From Magicicada septendecula (Eukaryota > Arthropoda > Insecta > Hemiptera > Cicadidae): a stretch of 64,000 bases of DNA. The position numbers and the translations under genes were made by a program. Under the pieces are notes generated by a model. It saw only the letters and a program-made list of their open reading frames with translations, did no database searches and had not been told where the DNA came from. The stretch is from assembly GCA_034769895.1 (NCBI GenBank), contig CM068372.1, positions 385,229,282-385,293,281 of the forward strand, read 5' to 3'. Below are positions 46,330 to 58,037 of the stretch, piece after piece. Position 1 is the stretch's first letter. Every line of letters begins with the position of its first letter.

Positions 46330-46700
46330 GGCTATTGTAACACAGGTGACTGTGGGGTGGAACATATACGATTACGAGCCATGGAAGTGGGAAACTGGAG
46401 TAAGTACTGTAGACGTACGTTGCGGGATACGGTGAAAAATGACGAAGTAATGGAAGAATTCCTATATATATGTCAACATAAATGACACAATTCACACTAG
46501 AAATTAAGATGGTACGGGAACTTTTGCTGTATGGAGACTGACAAATGGCCAATGAGTAACTAGAATGGAGCCTTCCCGAAACACTTGGAGAGAAGGCATA
46601 AAGAATGCAGTGGCACAAAGAAATCTGAAGGACTGAAGGATGCAGCGTGGAAGGATTGGAAAATTCGGAAACTAGGATGGGAAAAACGACTTTAAGTGCT
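46330..46700 (+). pseudogene. Decayed LINE fragment, C-terminal
   Basis: LRAMEVGNWSKYCRRTLRDT, EIKMVRELL and a LKD...AWKDWKIRKLGWEKRL-like segment are spread over two or three frames. The order matches the region after the RT domain of LINE family A-like elements. Confidence is limited by decay. Confidence 0.55.
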
Positions 46701-46879
46701 GTTCTAAAATTACAATATATATGAAAGTATCTCTATTTTGAATACTTTATTATATGCAGAAACAAAGTATACTGCTCATTATGCAAGAAACAAAAGATAA
46801 TCTACAGAAAGCCAGTTACTAACTGAGCCATCACATAGCTCAATATAATTTGAATATATGTATTAATAAACGATAGTAA

Positions 46880-47455
46880 TGGCTTTCAACGGTAAACACC
46901 CCATAAGATCAAAATTACGATCAATTCGTACTGATGAAGCAAATATCCCACTTTCAATAACTAGGATGTGATATTACATATCAATTTGGCGAGGACATCG
47001 TGAGAAAGATGAACAGATTTCAGGCGATTTTCGGCACTATTTAAAGTACTTTAGGGATACAAACAAGAAATAAAAATCAAATGAAGATCTATAAGGTTAT
47101 GGCAGCCTCCACACTTTTATACGGTTCCGAAACATGGGTATTATCTAAAAACGATATAAGTCATATACAAGCTGCAGAGATAAATTTCTTGAGAATTATG
47201 AAGGGACGTACACGAAACGACCTGATAAGACATGAATTGGGTATATTCTCTGTAACTGCAAGAATCGAGGAATGTAAGCTGAGATGGATTGAACATAAGG
47301 GTAGAATGAAAGCGAAAAGGCTACCTCAACAAGTTTTACAATATGCGCCTAGAGGGAAAAGAGATGTGGAAAGACCACGCAAAAGATGGCATGAAAATAG
47401 AGACCGGAGCAAGTAATGTCCCCTAAACCTGTAATGAAGAAGAAGAAGAAAACGG
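46880..47455 (+). pseudogene. LINE 3' fragment, family B, with GAA tail
   Basis: The frame at 47081-47416 encodes MKIYKVMAASTLLYGSETW, HIQAAEINFLRIMKGRTRND, LRWIEHKGRMKAKRLPQQVL and RGKRDVERPRKRWHENR. Upstream degraded RT-proximal sequence reaches about 46,880. The 3' end is GAAGAAGAAGAAGAA at 47,437-47,451. Confidence 0.87.
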
Positions 47456-47804
47456 ACGTACATGTAGCCTGTCACAAGTAGTCACGATATACTCTAGTAT
47501 TGTGTAGCAACTAGTAGTATGGGCTCGCACGTCACTTAGACCCCTGTCCAATTTACGCGGAAACGTTTGGTAACTTCTTGTCAATGGCGCAGATTACTAT
47601 GGTTCCAATAAAAACAATACAAAACGGTAGTTGCTTGTGCAGTCAGTTCTTCGATTTGTTTACAGACGGTTGTAGTATGAACTGAGTGTGCAGTTGCAGT
47701 AAATTACACTTCCAATGCCGTTTATTATTTGTTGTGTACAGTGTGTGTTAATGACTGCTATAACAACTGACCTGTACAGCAGTGTACCAAGATTAATAAA
47801 TTGA

Positions 47805-48215
47805 TTTATCATCATCGTCATCTTCGAGGATTAAACCAAGGCTGGTTTGTTCCAGTCTCAGACAGGCAAAATCTAGAGCTGGTCACTCCAGCACTTCCTC
47901 GGGCGTCCCACACCTCTGCTTCCCTTCGGCTTATAAATCCATAGTTGTTTTGGATTCGGCATTCATCCATTCCGCAAAGATGTTCCAACTAATTCAGGCT
48001 GGGAAATCCTGTCGCATATGCTCACAATATTCAGTTCCTGGTGTATACCTGTGTTTATTCTATGGAGAATATATACTGACACGTGGTTGAGAAATCTCAT
48101 TTCAGCCGCTTAGATGCGACTGGCCTGGCCTTTCGTTAAAGTCCAGTTCTCAGATCCATAAATAAGTATGGGAAGGGCACCTTGTAGAATTATGTAATTT
48201 TCCACCTTGTAATTG
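47805..48215 (-). pseudogene. LINE 3' fragment, family B, minus strand
   Basis: The reverse complement matches the 11405-12140 copy: the GATGATGAT-type tail at 47,808-47,828, the EECWSDQL-like tail, the HLCGMDECRIQNNYGFISRR-like segment and the YLWI/ENWTLTKGQASRI region. Frames are broken. Confidence 0.8.
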
Positions 48216-49179
48216 TCAAGTATAGGTTAGGGCTCCCTCTTGCCCTTGGGATGAGAAATTTCCCTTAAAGACCGATTTATTTGCAATGATCAGCGACGTA
48301 GGATGTGGGAAGTAAGGAGAAACTACCACATTAAAGATCCTTATGAACATCTCAAAGGGGAAAACTGGTCTCTTCAGTCCGGTAACGCAGCTAGTTTATG
48401 GGAGTACACCCAGACAGAAAATCGGGCTAGACGTTAGGCCTGAAGGTGGCAGACCCACCATACGTCTTACCCTCCAACATGCTAGTAACATATCCAGGGG
48501 CCATATTCATTAGTAACGTGTCTCATATAATTGATTTAATAATTGATTTATAGAAGTCTTAATTAAAAAAATAATATCTCTGTGTTTAACACTTTATAAT
48601 CTAATTTTATTATGATTTATTTTAGGAAACAACCGATTCTGTCTTAGTAACAACATAAATCATCTATGTCAGTATACAATTTAGTTTAAGTATAGTTTAC
48701 ATTGAAAGATTACATGCGATAATTTTTTAATTTGTATGTTTGATCTGTTTCAGGTAATCATTTGTTTCAGCGGTCCACATTCTGCGACTAATGGAAACGT
48801 TATGTATGCACAATTAATATATATAGTTTATTTGCTATACATGTAACTATAGTTGGTTACTAGGATGCTTTAGTTTGTAGTATGCAAGTCACATATAAGT
48901 AAAATATAGGATGTCTGCCTATCGTGGAACGTTGTTGACGCTTCTGTTAAGACTGAGTCGGAACATACGTACGTCCCATTTTAGTAAACTACGCAAGTTG
49001 GATCTTAATAAAGTTAATTAAGGAAATATCATTTACTTTAAAATCGCATAAATTTATCTGTGTAATGATTATATATATTTTTTATTCAGTTATATGTTTG
49101 TAAGAGAGAACTAATCTGTTATGGTCTCTATAAGGGCGTACAAATTAAAAATATTTATTTTTTCCAAAACAACTCTGCT
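48216..49179. repeat. Intergenic, with repeat at 48435-48508 (partner 18425-18515)
   Basis: The 48435-48508 block is the reverse complement of 18425-18515. The rest (48,510-49,179) is AT-rich and unrecognised. Confidence 0.6.
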
Positions 49180-49935
49180 GTATTGATTTATCTTGAGAAC
49201 CTTGGGAAACTTAAATTAAAGATTAACAAGAAGAAAACAAAAACAATGGTGATATGGAAGAAGAAAGAGAATGTAAAACTTGATATTAAATTGAGTAATA
49301 CAATTTTAGAACAGGTTGAAACATTTTCGCTACCCTGGGATCATCATAACTTGTGAAAATATATATAGAACAGAGATTAGCTCTAGAGAAGAGAAGAATA
49401 GCTCTAGCAAAGCAGGCGTTTCAGAACAAAAGGAATTTACATACAAATATCCAATTAAGTATGGAGGTAAGGAAAACGTTTTGCAACCACTTTTGTGTGG
49501 GGTATCATAACTTACCGGTGTGAGGCGTGGGCCCTCAGCAAAATAGAAAGGAAGAAGCTATAAGGAATGGAAATGTGGGTCTGCGGGTCTGGAGGAGAAC
49601 GACGAGGACTAGTTGGATAGATAAGAAAAGTAACGAGCAAGTCCTTACAAAACTGAACGAAGATAGATCACTTTTATAAATGATTGGAAGAAGAAGCGAA
49701 AACTTCATCGGGCACGTGTTACGACACAGTCAGTTCTTAAGTAACATTTCTGAAGGAATGGTGTTATGGTAAAAACCAAGAGGATGGTAAAAACCAAGAG
49801 TTCTTCAAAGACATGGGAAAGGAGATGAACTTTCTATCGTACTGCGATTTAAAGAGGACAATGATGTTAAGAGAGAGACGTGGCTAGCTCGACAAGGTAT
49901 GACCTTCAGATGAAGATGATGATTACGATTATCTC
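49180..49935 (+). pseudogene. LINE fragment, family C
   Basis: LKINKKKTKTMVIWKKKENV and ILEQVETFS come from the region after the RT catalytic box. EMWVCGSGG and then DRSLLKMIGRRSENFIGHVL, followed by RHSQFLSN, lie in other frames up to about 49,730. The wording (EMWVW..., HVLRH) differs from families A and B. The end at about 49,910-49,930 is GATGATGATTA-like. Confidence 0.75.
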
Positions 49936-50505
49936 ATCAAAGTGTACATTTATAGTCTAAAATATATCTGAGAGATTGAAAAGCGAGATTGACGTCATTG
50001 AAAAACGCTTAAAAGTTGAGGGAATTATTTGAAATGATGATATTTTAGAGGTTAAGGACGCCTGAAGTACCAGTGTTTGATTTATTCTACCTAACCTCTA
50101 GCAGTATACTGATGTAAATATAACCCAAACCCTTATTGCAAAATTCATATCATTCTTAATAAATTATGTTACATGAGTGAGAACATTTTCAATCTTTGAT
50201 TGTTATAAGCTACAAATCTTTATAAATACCTCATCAGAATTTTTCTGGCTTACAAACGTATATATGGATAAAATATATATATCATGTAATTTTTATAGAT
50301 AAAGTGTGTATTGTTTCCAGTTTGCTTCTAAAAAGCAGAAATTTTTCAATGATTCCTGAGAATATATATCTTAAAACATGTTTGATCACTGCACAGTTTT
50401 CAAATATGCTGCACGGTTGCTTATACGAAAAAGAAATTTTTTAAAATTTCTGACAATAAATGACCTCAGACATGTTCAATCACTTTGAAGTTTTAGATAT
50501 GAACA
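49936..50505. other. Non-coding DNA with weak internal repetition
   Basis: Blocks around 50,340-50,410 and 50,445-50,500 resemble each other (gacatgttcaatcac against acatgtttgatcac). No gene. Confidence 0.4.
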
Positions 50506-51600
50506 TCTATATATAAAACTCAAAGTCTGAGGATTATGGTTACTGAATACAAATCCACACTGTTACACCGATTGCCACCAAATTTTGGACAGGTAACCTT
50601 TGACACAAGGCAAAAAACAATGTCCAAATTGGAATTTGGTATTTTGCCCCGTTCGCACGATTTAGGCCCTTTTAATTATGCCTTTTCGTTGACGCATAAA
50701 GATGTCATCAACACCATGGAGACCAGAATTAATTACCATAGTATAAGTAAATAATAAAATGATATTTAGCGGCATCGGAACTGTACCTTTATCCGTTCCA
50801 GCAGTTTTTAATGTTTTACTATGGGATTGTATCGATATATTTTTTAATTTTGTATACAGCTACGTCTATATATTTTGTAATTGTCTTAAACGATTATAAA
50901 ATTTATGTTTATACGTATTTTTGAAGATGTAATGAATAATTAATGAAATAAATACTACTACTAAAGTCAACAACACCAAGGGGACCAGAATTAATTACCA
51001 TAGTAACAAGTAAATAAACAAAACCTATTTAGCGGCAACGGAACTGTACATTTATACATTCCTGCAGTATATTTTTGATGTTTTATATAATATGCGATTG
51101 TATCGATATATATACGATGTAGAAAAGAAGAAGTGTACTAATTGTAAATTATCCTGTAATTAATGCAAAGCGATAATCGTGTTGTTTTCATTTGTGAGGT
51201 TAGGTGACAACGGTTTTTGGTTTTTAGTTTACTGCTGAAATAAATGAAACCCATGGTTGAGGAACACATAACGTTTAATATGTTATACAATGCTTCTAAC
51301 ACAGTAACACTTAAAATAAAGAATTTAGCGGTTTTTATTTAACAGGTACTTTATAAATATCTCCAAATGCTTTATAAACGGGTACTTTTAAATCTACAAA
51401 AGCTGTTGCACCAACATAATAATTTAGTACAAGTTAAAATAGTGCAAGTGTTGAAACCAGCTTTGGAGAGAATTTGACTAAGAAGTACAAAATTGTTATA
51501 CGAGATGATAGAACACCAGATAGACATAGACAATAAAATTTATATTAAAATACTTATTGAAAGTCAAATATTTCCGTGCGAAGCCGCGGGTAACAGCTAG
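50506..51600 (+). mobile_element. Helitron-like non-autonomous element
   Basis: Starts TCTATATATAAAACTC after an A and ends AACAGCTAG before a T, as expected for Helitron insertion between A and T. The last 30 bases contain a small GC-rich hairpin (CCGTG...CGCGG) about ten bases before the CTAG. There are no terminal inverted repeats and no target duplication. Inside, about 50,700-50,850 and 50,960-51,110 are partial copies of each other. No Rep/helicase frame is present. A diverged fragment of its middle lies at 17330-17545. Confidence 0.7.
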
Positions 51601-51674
51601 TGATTTATAAAACTAAATTACTTCAGCTTTTATTTCAAGCTCTGACAGTTAATACTTGGTATATAAAACTTTCC

Positions 51675-51935
51675 AATAGTAAACATTGAAGAATCTGGTG
51701 TTGAAGACAATCTCCCTGATGACACACATCAAACGTACGAGACAGTTCTAGTGTATATTAATTCCGTCCAGTCGCAGGTGCGACACTCTAGTGATGATGG
51801 ACGTTCACTAAATCTAGTCTCCACCTGTTGTTCATTAGTTATCGCCCCCCAAAACTGGGTTTGACTTTTTCACTGCCACACGTAACCAACGAAAACGTTT
51901 ACTTTGTGGGTATCTTTTTTACAGTAACTACAGTA
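51675..51935. repeat. Dispersed repeat, copy 2 (partner at 24120-24385)
   Basis: Direct-orientation partner of 24120-24385. It begins about 70 bases after the Helitron-like element. Confidence 0.72.
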
Positions 51936-52189
51936 TATTTAACTAAACTCTAATTCGTTTATTTAAGATTAAAACTATATTTGTTGTAGGTTTTCTACAA
52001 TAAAATATTGAAGAAACCACGCCGAAAATTATTTTTTTAAATAATCGATTTGAAGAACTGGCTAGAATATTAGCTTTAGGCCCCGATTAATGCGCCAGGA
52101 TGTTATACCAAATACCCACTTTAAGAAGCTGAGTCGACCTGTGAATATAATGGTGCGGAAACAAATCTATGGCCTATATTGTATCAGCC
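51936..52189. other. Non-coding DNA, nothing recognised
   Basis: No supported features. Confidence 0.4.
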
Positions 52190-52263
52190 ATTCTTCTTCT
52201 TCTTCTTCTTCTTCTTCTTCTTCTTCTTCTTCTTCTTCTTCTTCTTCTTCTTCTTCTTCTTCT

Positions 52264-52295
<32 letters not shown>

Positions 52296-52358
52296 CTCTT
52301 CTTCCTCTTCTTCTTCCTCTTCCTCTTCCTCTTCCTCTTCCTCTTCCTCTTCCTCTTC
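52190..52358. repeat. (CTT)n then CTTCCT compound microsatellite
   Basis: About 96 bases of uninterrupted TTC units followed by TTCCTC-type hexamer repeats. Three overlapping frames (serine, leucine, phenylalanine) are artefacts. No LINE sequence adjoins it, unlike the other triplet tracts. Confidence 0.97.
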
Positions 52359-53044
52359 GTAACGTAACGTAGTTTAATTTGTTAAAGTGTAGTAAAATTC
52401 TAATCTAAGAGTACAAAATTTAAGTATAGTTAAACCCTTACTAGCCTAATGCCATTCACACTGTCAAGAGGTAATAAAATTAAGATATATCAAAAATTGA
52501 GAAATCAGTTATGTCATCGTGTTATTTTACATAAAATTCCTTAGCAGTAAATGCGTCAAAACTTTACAAATGACAAACATTAAGAATTGTAGTGCATGAA
52601 TTAGTAGACATGGAGTAGTGAGTAAACCACATAACAGGGTGTTGTAAGTGCTGCTCGGTGTTCTCTGTAATCGCTTTTCTAAGCGTTGTTGGTTAACTCA
52701 ACCGACAAGATGAAAAGTTTGACTGTAGTACTGCCTAACGTGTAGAGAGATTTATAACAGCAGCTCAACCAACTGTAGCCTTTCTCTAACCAAGTGCCAA
52801 TGGACACTGTAAGTACCTGAAGTACGATTTTATCCTTTACGTGTAGTGTCTTAATGCTGTTACCCCATTACAGAACATTTTACGTTTTCTCGGCTATTCC
52901 AGCGGAGCCCAGCTGTAATGTGTGTGTCTGTGTGTGCGCGTACATATTGTTGCTATTTTGAGATGAAGGAAAATTACGTGACACTTCTCACGTTTCCGGA
53001 GCCGAGACTGTTCCAGACTCACCGATCCGCGCGCACTGTGTTCA
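52359..53044. other. Non-coding DNA
   Basis: Contains the diverged partner (52625-52705) of the block near 25,915-26,000. No gene recognised. Confidence 0.4.
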
Positions 53045-53445
53045 ATTACGCTCTAGTGTTTTATAGTAGTTGACGAGTATTACTGATTATTCTGCAATCT
53101 CAGCGGGGTATAAATGTAAGAATTTATTTTTTTCAACGACGCTTATTTTCAGTTTAAGTGGCGATTTATTCCAGTTAGTTTTGAGTTTGCTTCGGGCGAT
53201 TACTCAGTGCGTTCAAGTGGTTATTAGTGAAAAGTGACTACTGTACACGACTCAATTAGTTGACATTATTATTGGTGTGGATAAATTAACTTGATTTATT
53301 GTACGAGTATAATCTTGTTGGATAACGTGTTGACTACAAACTGTTAATTGCGATTAGTTAAAGCTCTTGATTAGTGACTTAATTGGTGTCTTGTGTTTTG
53401 TTTTCCAGTGCACCACACGCCGATCAGTTAGACCATCGTAACAAT
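53045..53445 (+). repeat. LTR-like dispersed repeat, copy 3
   Basis: Closest to copy 2 at 40090-40455: shared blocks include cagtgcgt, ttagtgaaaagtga, gttgacattattatt, ttgtacgagtataatcttgt and ttttgttttcca. A GTATAAATG TATA-like box lies near 53,107. Ends ccatcgtaacaat. Confidence 0.62.
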
Positions 53446-53504
53446 ACTTTATACGCGGTGCGTCACAATATTTATGAATTCAATTTAACTGTCGGCCTTG
53501 AAGT

Positions 53505-54290
53505 TCATCATCATCATCTCCACTTCACGGATTAGGGTGCACTGCCTGTTCCGGAAACCATCTCGTCCTCGGACGCCCCATATTACGATACCCTGTGGAT
53601 TTATTACTCAAGACAAGTTTAGGAAGGCGATCTTGTTGCATTCTTCCCAAATGCTTACACAATTTGGTCTTGTAATCCGAATTCTATCCTGTAATTTAAA
53701 AGTCTGTAATTCTCGCCTCATCTGTTGCATTACTTATTCTGTCTCGTAACGTGCACCCTTTGACCGATCTGAGAAATTTCATTTCTGCTGATGCAACCTT
53801 CTCTATATCTCTCTCTAAAAGTACACATGTCTCACTCCCATACAGCGCCACCAGTACAGCCATAGTCTTATAAAACGTAAGCTTAGTGTCTTTCCTAGTT
53901 TTATATTTTAAGGATCTATGGATTGTCTCACATATATCTTTCAATTTATTAAGTTTATTTCTGACATCACAATCAACTGTGGGAGATATTTCGCGTCCAA
54001 GATAATTAAAACTGGATACATGCTCCAAGATGTTTCCATTTACCTCTGTCTTTGTCCTTACTGGATACTGCCCTCTAAAAGCCATTACTTTTGTTTTATA
54101 TGGAGATAGCACAAAGCCATATTCCTCTGCTAAATTCCTCAAGACGAATACTCCTCTGTGCAAGTCATTTTCTGACCGTTCTATAATAACAACATCGTCT
54201 GCATATAAAATAACACTAACTGTACATTGGGGAGGAAGCTTAATTCCACATTTAAAATTTTCCTTCCTACTTTTAACGGCCTTCTAGTTT
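53505..54290 (-). pseudogene. LINE fragment, family B, with YADD box and GAT tail
   Basis: YADDVVIIERSENDLHRGV is in frame with the long minus-strand frame. YADD is at 54194-54205 and the ATG-initiated frame is 53696-54163. It continues YKTKVMAFRG, VSSFNYLGREI, TFYKTMAVLVALYGSETCVL and AEMKFLRSVKGCTLRDRISN. After frame breaks the tail CFRNRQC-like region ends in a CAT (GAT) repeat at 53,508-53,518. This is one of the few copies retaining the catalytic aspartates. Confidence 0.87.
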
Positions 54291-54722
54291 TAACGACAAA
54301 ATAATATGCACTAATGTAGATTTCTCTCACACCCATTTGGTGAAGTAAATATTTTTGTTTAAAAGATGTATTCTGGATCTTCGAATTTGGTGACTATAAT
54401 TCAACAGACGGACTTTCGCCATCATTGGTCATTTGAAAAGCGATTGGAAAGCGACATTTTGGTTACGTAAACAACCACCAGTCGTCATCATCACACTAAA
54501 TACAGACTATATTACACGTGAATCTAAAATAAGCGATACTCTATCATTTCATTGCTAAAGTCTATTAAAAAAAACTTTATTACATACAAAATTATGAATT
54601 TCTATCATTTATGTGACTCCGATGTAAGTCCCCTATTTATTTATGAATAACTATATGCCTATGTACGTTTCTGGTGTGTCTTTGTTTATTGATGAGTTTT
54701 ATTTTTATAAAATTATTCTATA

Positions 54723-55190
54723 TCATCATTATCATTATCATCATCATCATCATCGTCATCTTCGTCGTCGTCGTCGTCGTCCACTTCTACTTCCTTACGT
54801 CTTCTGCTTATCATTTACAAAGACTAAACCAAAAGTGGTTTGTTCCGGTTCAAAGCAGATTGTCCACAGATGGTCACTCCAACGTTTCTTTGGACGTCCA
54901 ACGCCTGTCCGTCCCTTCGGCATATAATCGCTCAGTTGTTTGGGTATGCGACAGCCATTCATTCGATCAAGATATCCCAATCATTTGTAAGTGCATGTAG
55001 ACCACTTCTATCGAGTATATTCTCAATATCCAGTTACTGCCGTACAACTGCACCGCTTCTGCGGTCTTGAAGAGTATGTCCTGCCACGTGCCTGAGATGT
55101 CTCGATTCGGCCAGTTCAATACGACTTGCCGGATGTTTCGCTACATTTCTGCGACTCATACAGAAGTATAAGAAGGGTCCCTTTTTAATG
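54723..55190 (-). pseudogene. LINE 3' fragment, family B, with long GAT/GAC tail
   Basis: The minus strand encodes WDILIE/MGYLDRMNGCRIPKQLSDY and KGRTGVGRPKKRWSDHLWTI. Upstream decayed TLLILLYESQKCSETSGKSY-like sequence reaches 55,190. The tail is a (GAT)/(GAC) repeat, 54,723-54,782 on the plus strand as ATC/GTC. Confidence 0.83.
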
Positions 55191-55349
55191 AGACGCTTCT
55201 TTGTGCCTGAACTGTGCGTCAGATGTTTTTGCAGTGTATGTCAAGCGTCGCTACGCATATTGCCTAATCTCAACGGCGTAACAATATTTAAACCTGATGT
55301 CACCTGATGTTTCTATAGTGCTAATGTTTTATAACTTTTTTTTCTTAAA

Positions 55350-55436
55350 GTCAGTCGTCGTCGTCGTCGTCGTCATCATCACCACTCCAAGGAGTAGGCC
55401 TTAGACCTGTTCCGGAAACCATCTCCTCCTCGGTCT
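55350..55436 (-). pseudogene. LINE 3' end, family B, cut by the LTR retrotransposon
   Basis: The tail (GTC/ATC repeat, 55,351-55,382) and the following ccttagacctgttccggaaa and ccatctcctcctcgg match the 3' end of the copy at 53505-54290. The match stops at 55436 where the LTR begins, so the rest of this LINE should lie to the right of the window, beyond the 3' LTR. Confidence 0.8.
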
Positions 55437-55810
55437 TGTGCCGAGTTTTGGAATACTCGGCCATTTTCCTAGTTAATTATGTGACGGTCATTGCGGGGGT
55501 TTGTGATTTAATTATTTGAGCGATGTATGAGCCGTTATCTACATGCCTCGTTCGCGATCCGTGCGCGGTCTAGGCGGGAGTGATAGAGATATTTTTCTTG
55601 TGACTACGGAGTTCAGTATTCGTCAGGCAGCCGAACACGAAACAGTTCCAATTTCTCCCGGCGGCCATCAGTTGATTTTGTTCTCTGCTATTAACCATCA
55701 TGACTAGATAATCGACTAAGCGACTCTTCGGTAAGTCTGTTAAAAGTAACTTATTTATTATTTAAGAAAAGAATAGTTATTTAGCTTAAAGTAATGCCGA
55801 TGCAATGCGA

Positions 55811-55818
55811 TATAAATA
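55811..55818 (+). promoter_or_regulatory. TATA box of the 5' LTR
   Basis: TATAAATA in the first 400 bases of the LTR; the same sequence is present in the 3' LTR at 63899. It is the natural candidate for the U3 core promoter. Start site not determinable here. Confidence 0.6.
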
Positions 55819-56949
55819 CGAAAGTCACCACGTGGCGAGTGCGAGTTAAACTCTGTGTATGCATGCCTTGAAAGTTGACACTGGCTGAGCTAAAGCATTT
55901 ATAAAGTAATTATAGCTGTGTATTTTTCCTAATCATATCATAATAATTTCTTTATAATCATAGGGGGGCATAAGAGAATGTTTTATGCACTAAATGTAGA
56001 GGTATATGAACTGTATATGTTTTATGAACCTGTTTAAGTTTGCAACTCATCTTGATATTGTAATAAGGGTTTATTAAGTTGACGAACTGTCCATAAATAC
56101 TAGTAATTTTAATTCTAAAATTTTCTACTGAAGGTAACTTCTGTGCTTTCTTAAAAATTGCAAATTTTCTTTTAATCTGAGCATGTGGTAGTGTGTGATT
56201 TTGCTGGAGTCATGAATATTAGGGGGATCGTGAATTGGGTAACATTAAGTAATTGTCAATATATATAATTGTTCAGGGTTCCCGACCTAAGACGATCTCG
56301 ATCCACTCCAGCGGGTGGCCGAACGTCTGCCACCAATGACATTACACGAGTAATTCTCCGTCTGCGCCGTCGGGAGGAAGAAATGGACAATACACCAGGT
56401 TTTGTGCCGGATTTCACAGGTGACATTTAACCCATTTATCTATATTTTGGCCTCTAAAATGTAGAACACCGTATTCTCTTCCTGGAACTTCTCCAATTAA
56501 AGTTGTTGGGACACAAGTCCAGCGAGACAATAAGTGCTTTTAAATTTTGTCAGTATATTTTATTAAGGCTTATGCCCCCTTAGTAAGTGTGAGCCCGGAC
56601 GGGGTCATGCGCTACCGAATTTTGCTGAGAAATTTTCTTTAAGGGTAAAAGTGTGGGTGACTTAAGTTTACTGATTTGTAGGGGGTGAATTATGCTTACA
56701 TTGATTAAGGGTATTCATAGCTATATGGGTTTCGTTTTTTTTGTAGATTTAAAGGTTTGGGGTGGTGCTGTAACCTGTGGACGTCACCCGCTGGTGCCGT
56801 TAGTACAGGTCTATAGGGTTGCTGGATCTGGTGGTGCGCATGGCCTCGCCTGTGGCCAAGCCAACACTGTAGAAACAACTCAAACGTGTTTTATTAGGGG
56901 GCTGATGTTATAAAGTTTTTTTTTAATTAAAATGGTCTTTATATATATA

Positions 56950-57372
56950 TTTTATAAAAATTATTTTAACTCAGTTACAATTCAATATAAGTGAAATTTC
57001 ATTCAGTTCTTTTACTGCCATAGCCAGTGTACTACTAGTTAAATTGTTAATATGAGCACACTATTGGTTCAATCATAAACCATATTTTATATGTTTTATA
57101 AAAATTATTTTAACTCAGTTACAATTCAATATAAGTGAAATTTCATTCAGTTCTTTTACTGCCATAGCCAGTGTAGTACTAGTTAAATTGTTAATATGAG
57201 CACACTATTGGTTCAATCATAAACCATATTTTATATGTTTTATAAAAATTATATTAACTCAGTAACAATTCGATATAAGTGAAATTTCATTCAGTTCTTC
57301 TACTGCCATAGCCAGTGTACTACTGGTGCAGTTGTTAATATGAGTACACTATTGATTCTTACTGCTATTCAT
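56950..57372. repeat. 144-bp tandem repeat, three copies, inside the LTR
   Basis: Copies start at ttttataaaaatta at 56950, 57094 and 57238. The first two are nearly identical; the third is slightly diverged and incomplete. The solo LTR at 1511-4253 has only one related copy (about 2630-2690), so the expansion is specific to this subfamily. Confidence 0.93.
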
Positions 57373-58031
57373 AAATTCTGTTATACCTTCGTACGGCCGT
57401 GCGGCCATGTTGACCTGGCCATGGCGCAGTCCTTTCTGGGGGAGCTTTTTTAAAATTTTGAAATTTTGTGATAATTTCTTTGGTTGCAAGCAGTCATCAC
57501 TGGACTGGTTAATGGTCTGGTTTATGAAGGTTTATGTAGGCTGGGTACTTTACCCTTTTACAGTATTTTGGGATGGGGATCTAGGTCACTGATACTGAAG
57601 ATGCTATTCTTCGGTGGCATGGTTAAATGTTTCTGAGCTGCCTGCCAGGTGAACATGTGTGTAGTATATATATATGTGTGCATATCGATATGTGTCCGCC
57701 ATGTGTATTTATGTAACTATTTATTTGTGTGTAATTATGTGTGCATATTGATTGATGTTATAGTTATTTATATTTGGGAGGTATTATTATGCTGATGTCT
57801 ACATGTAAGGAGGTATTATTATGCTGATGTCTACATGTAATTTAATTTGATGAAAGGATACTTGCATGTTATTTGAAATGGCTAAATAAAATTGTTATTG
57901 TTGCTAAAAATTGAGTTTAATTGCAAGTCCCGTCATACTGGACCCAGCGAAGTTTTGGCTTCCCTAGGCTCTGGCCTAGTTTTAAATAACCAGTGGCCCC
58001 TCTTTCAAAAAAAAAAAAAAAAGTTTTTTTT

Positions 58032-58037
58032 AATAAA
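58032..58037 (+). promoter_or_regulatory. Polyadenylation signal AATAAA near the LTR end
   Basis: AATAAA lies 26 bases before the LTR terminus, the usual place for the signal that ends retrotransposon transcripts if the R region reaches the end of the LTR. Confidence 0.5.

Noticed and set aside
52090..52372. Serine-, leucine- and phenylalanine-repeat ORFs
   Set aside because: Three frames of the same CTT microsatellite.
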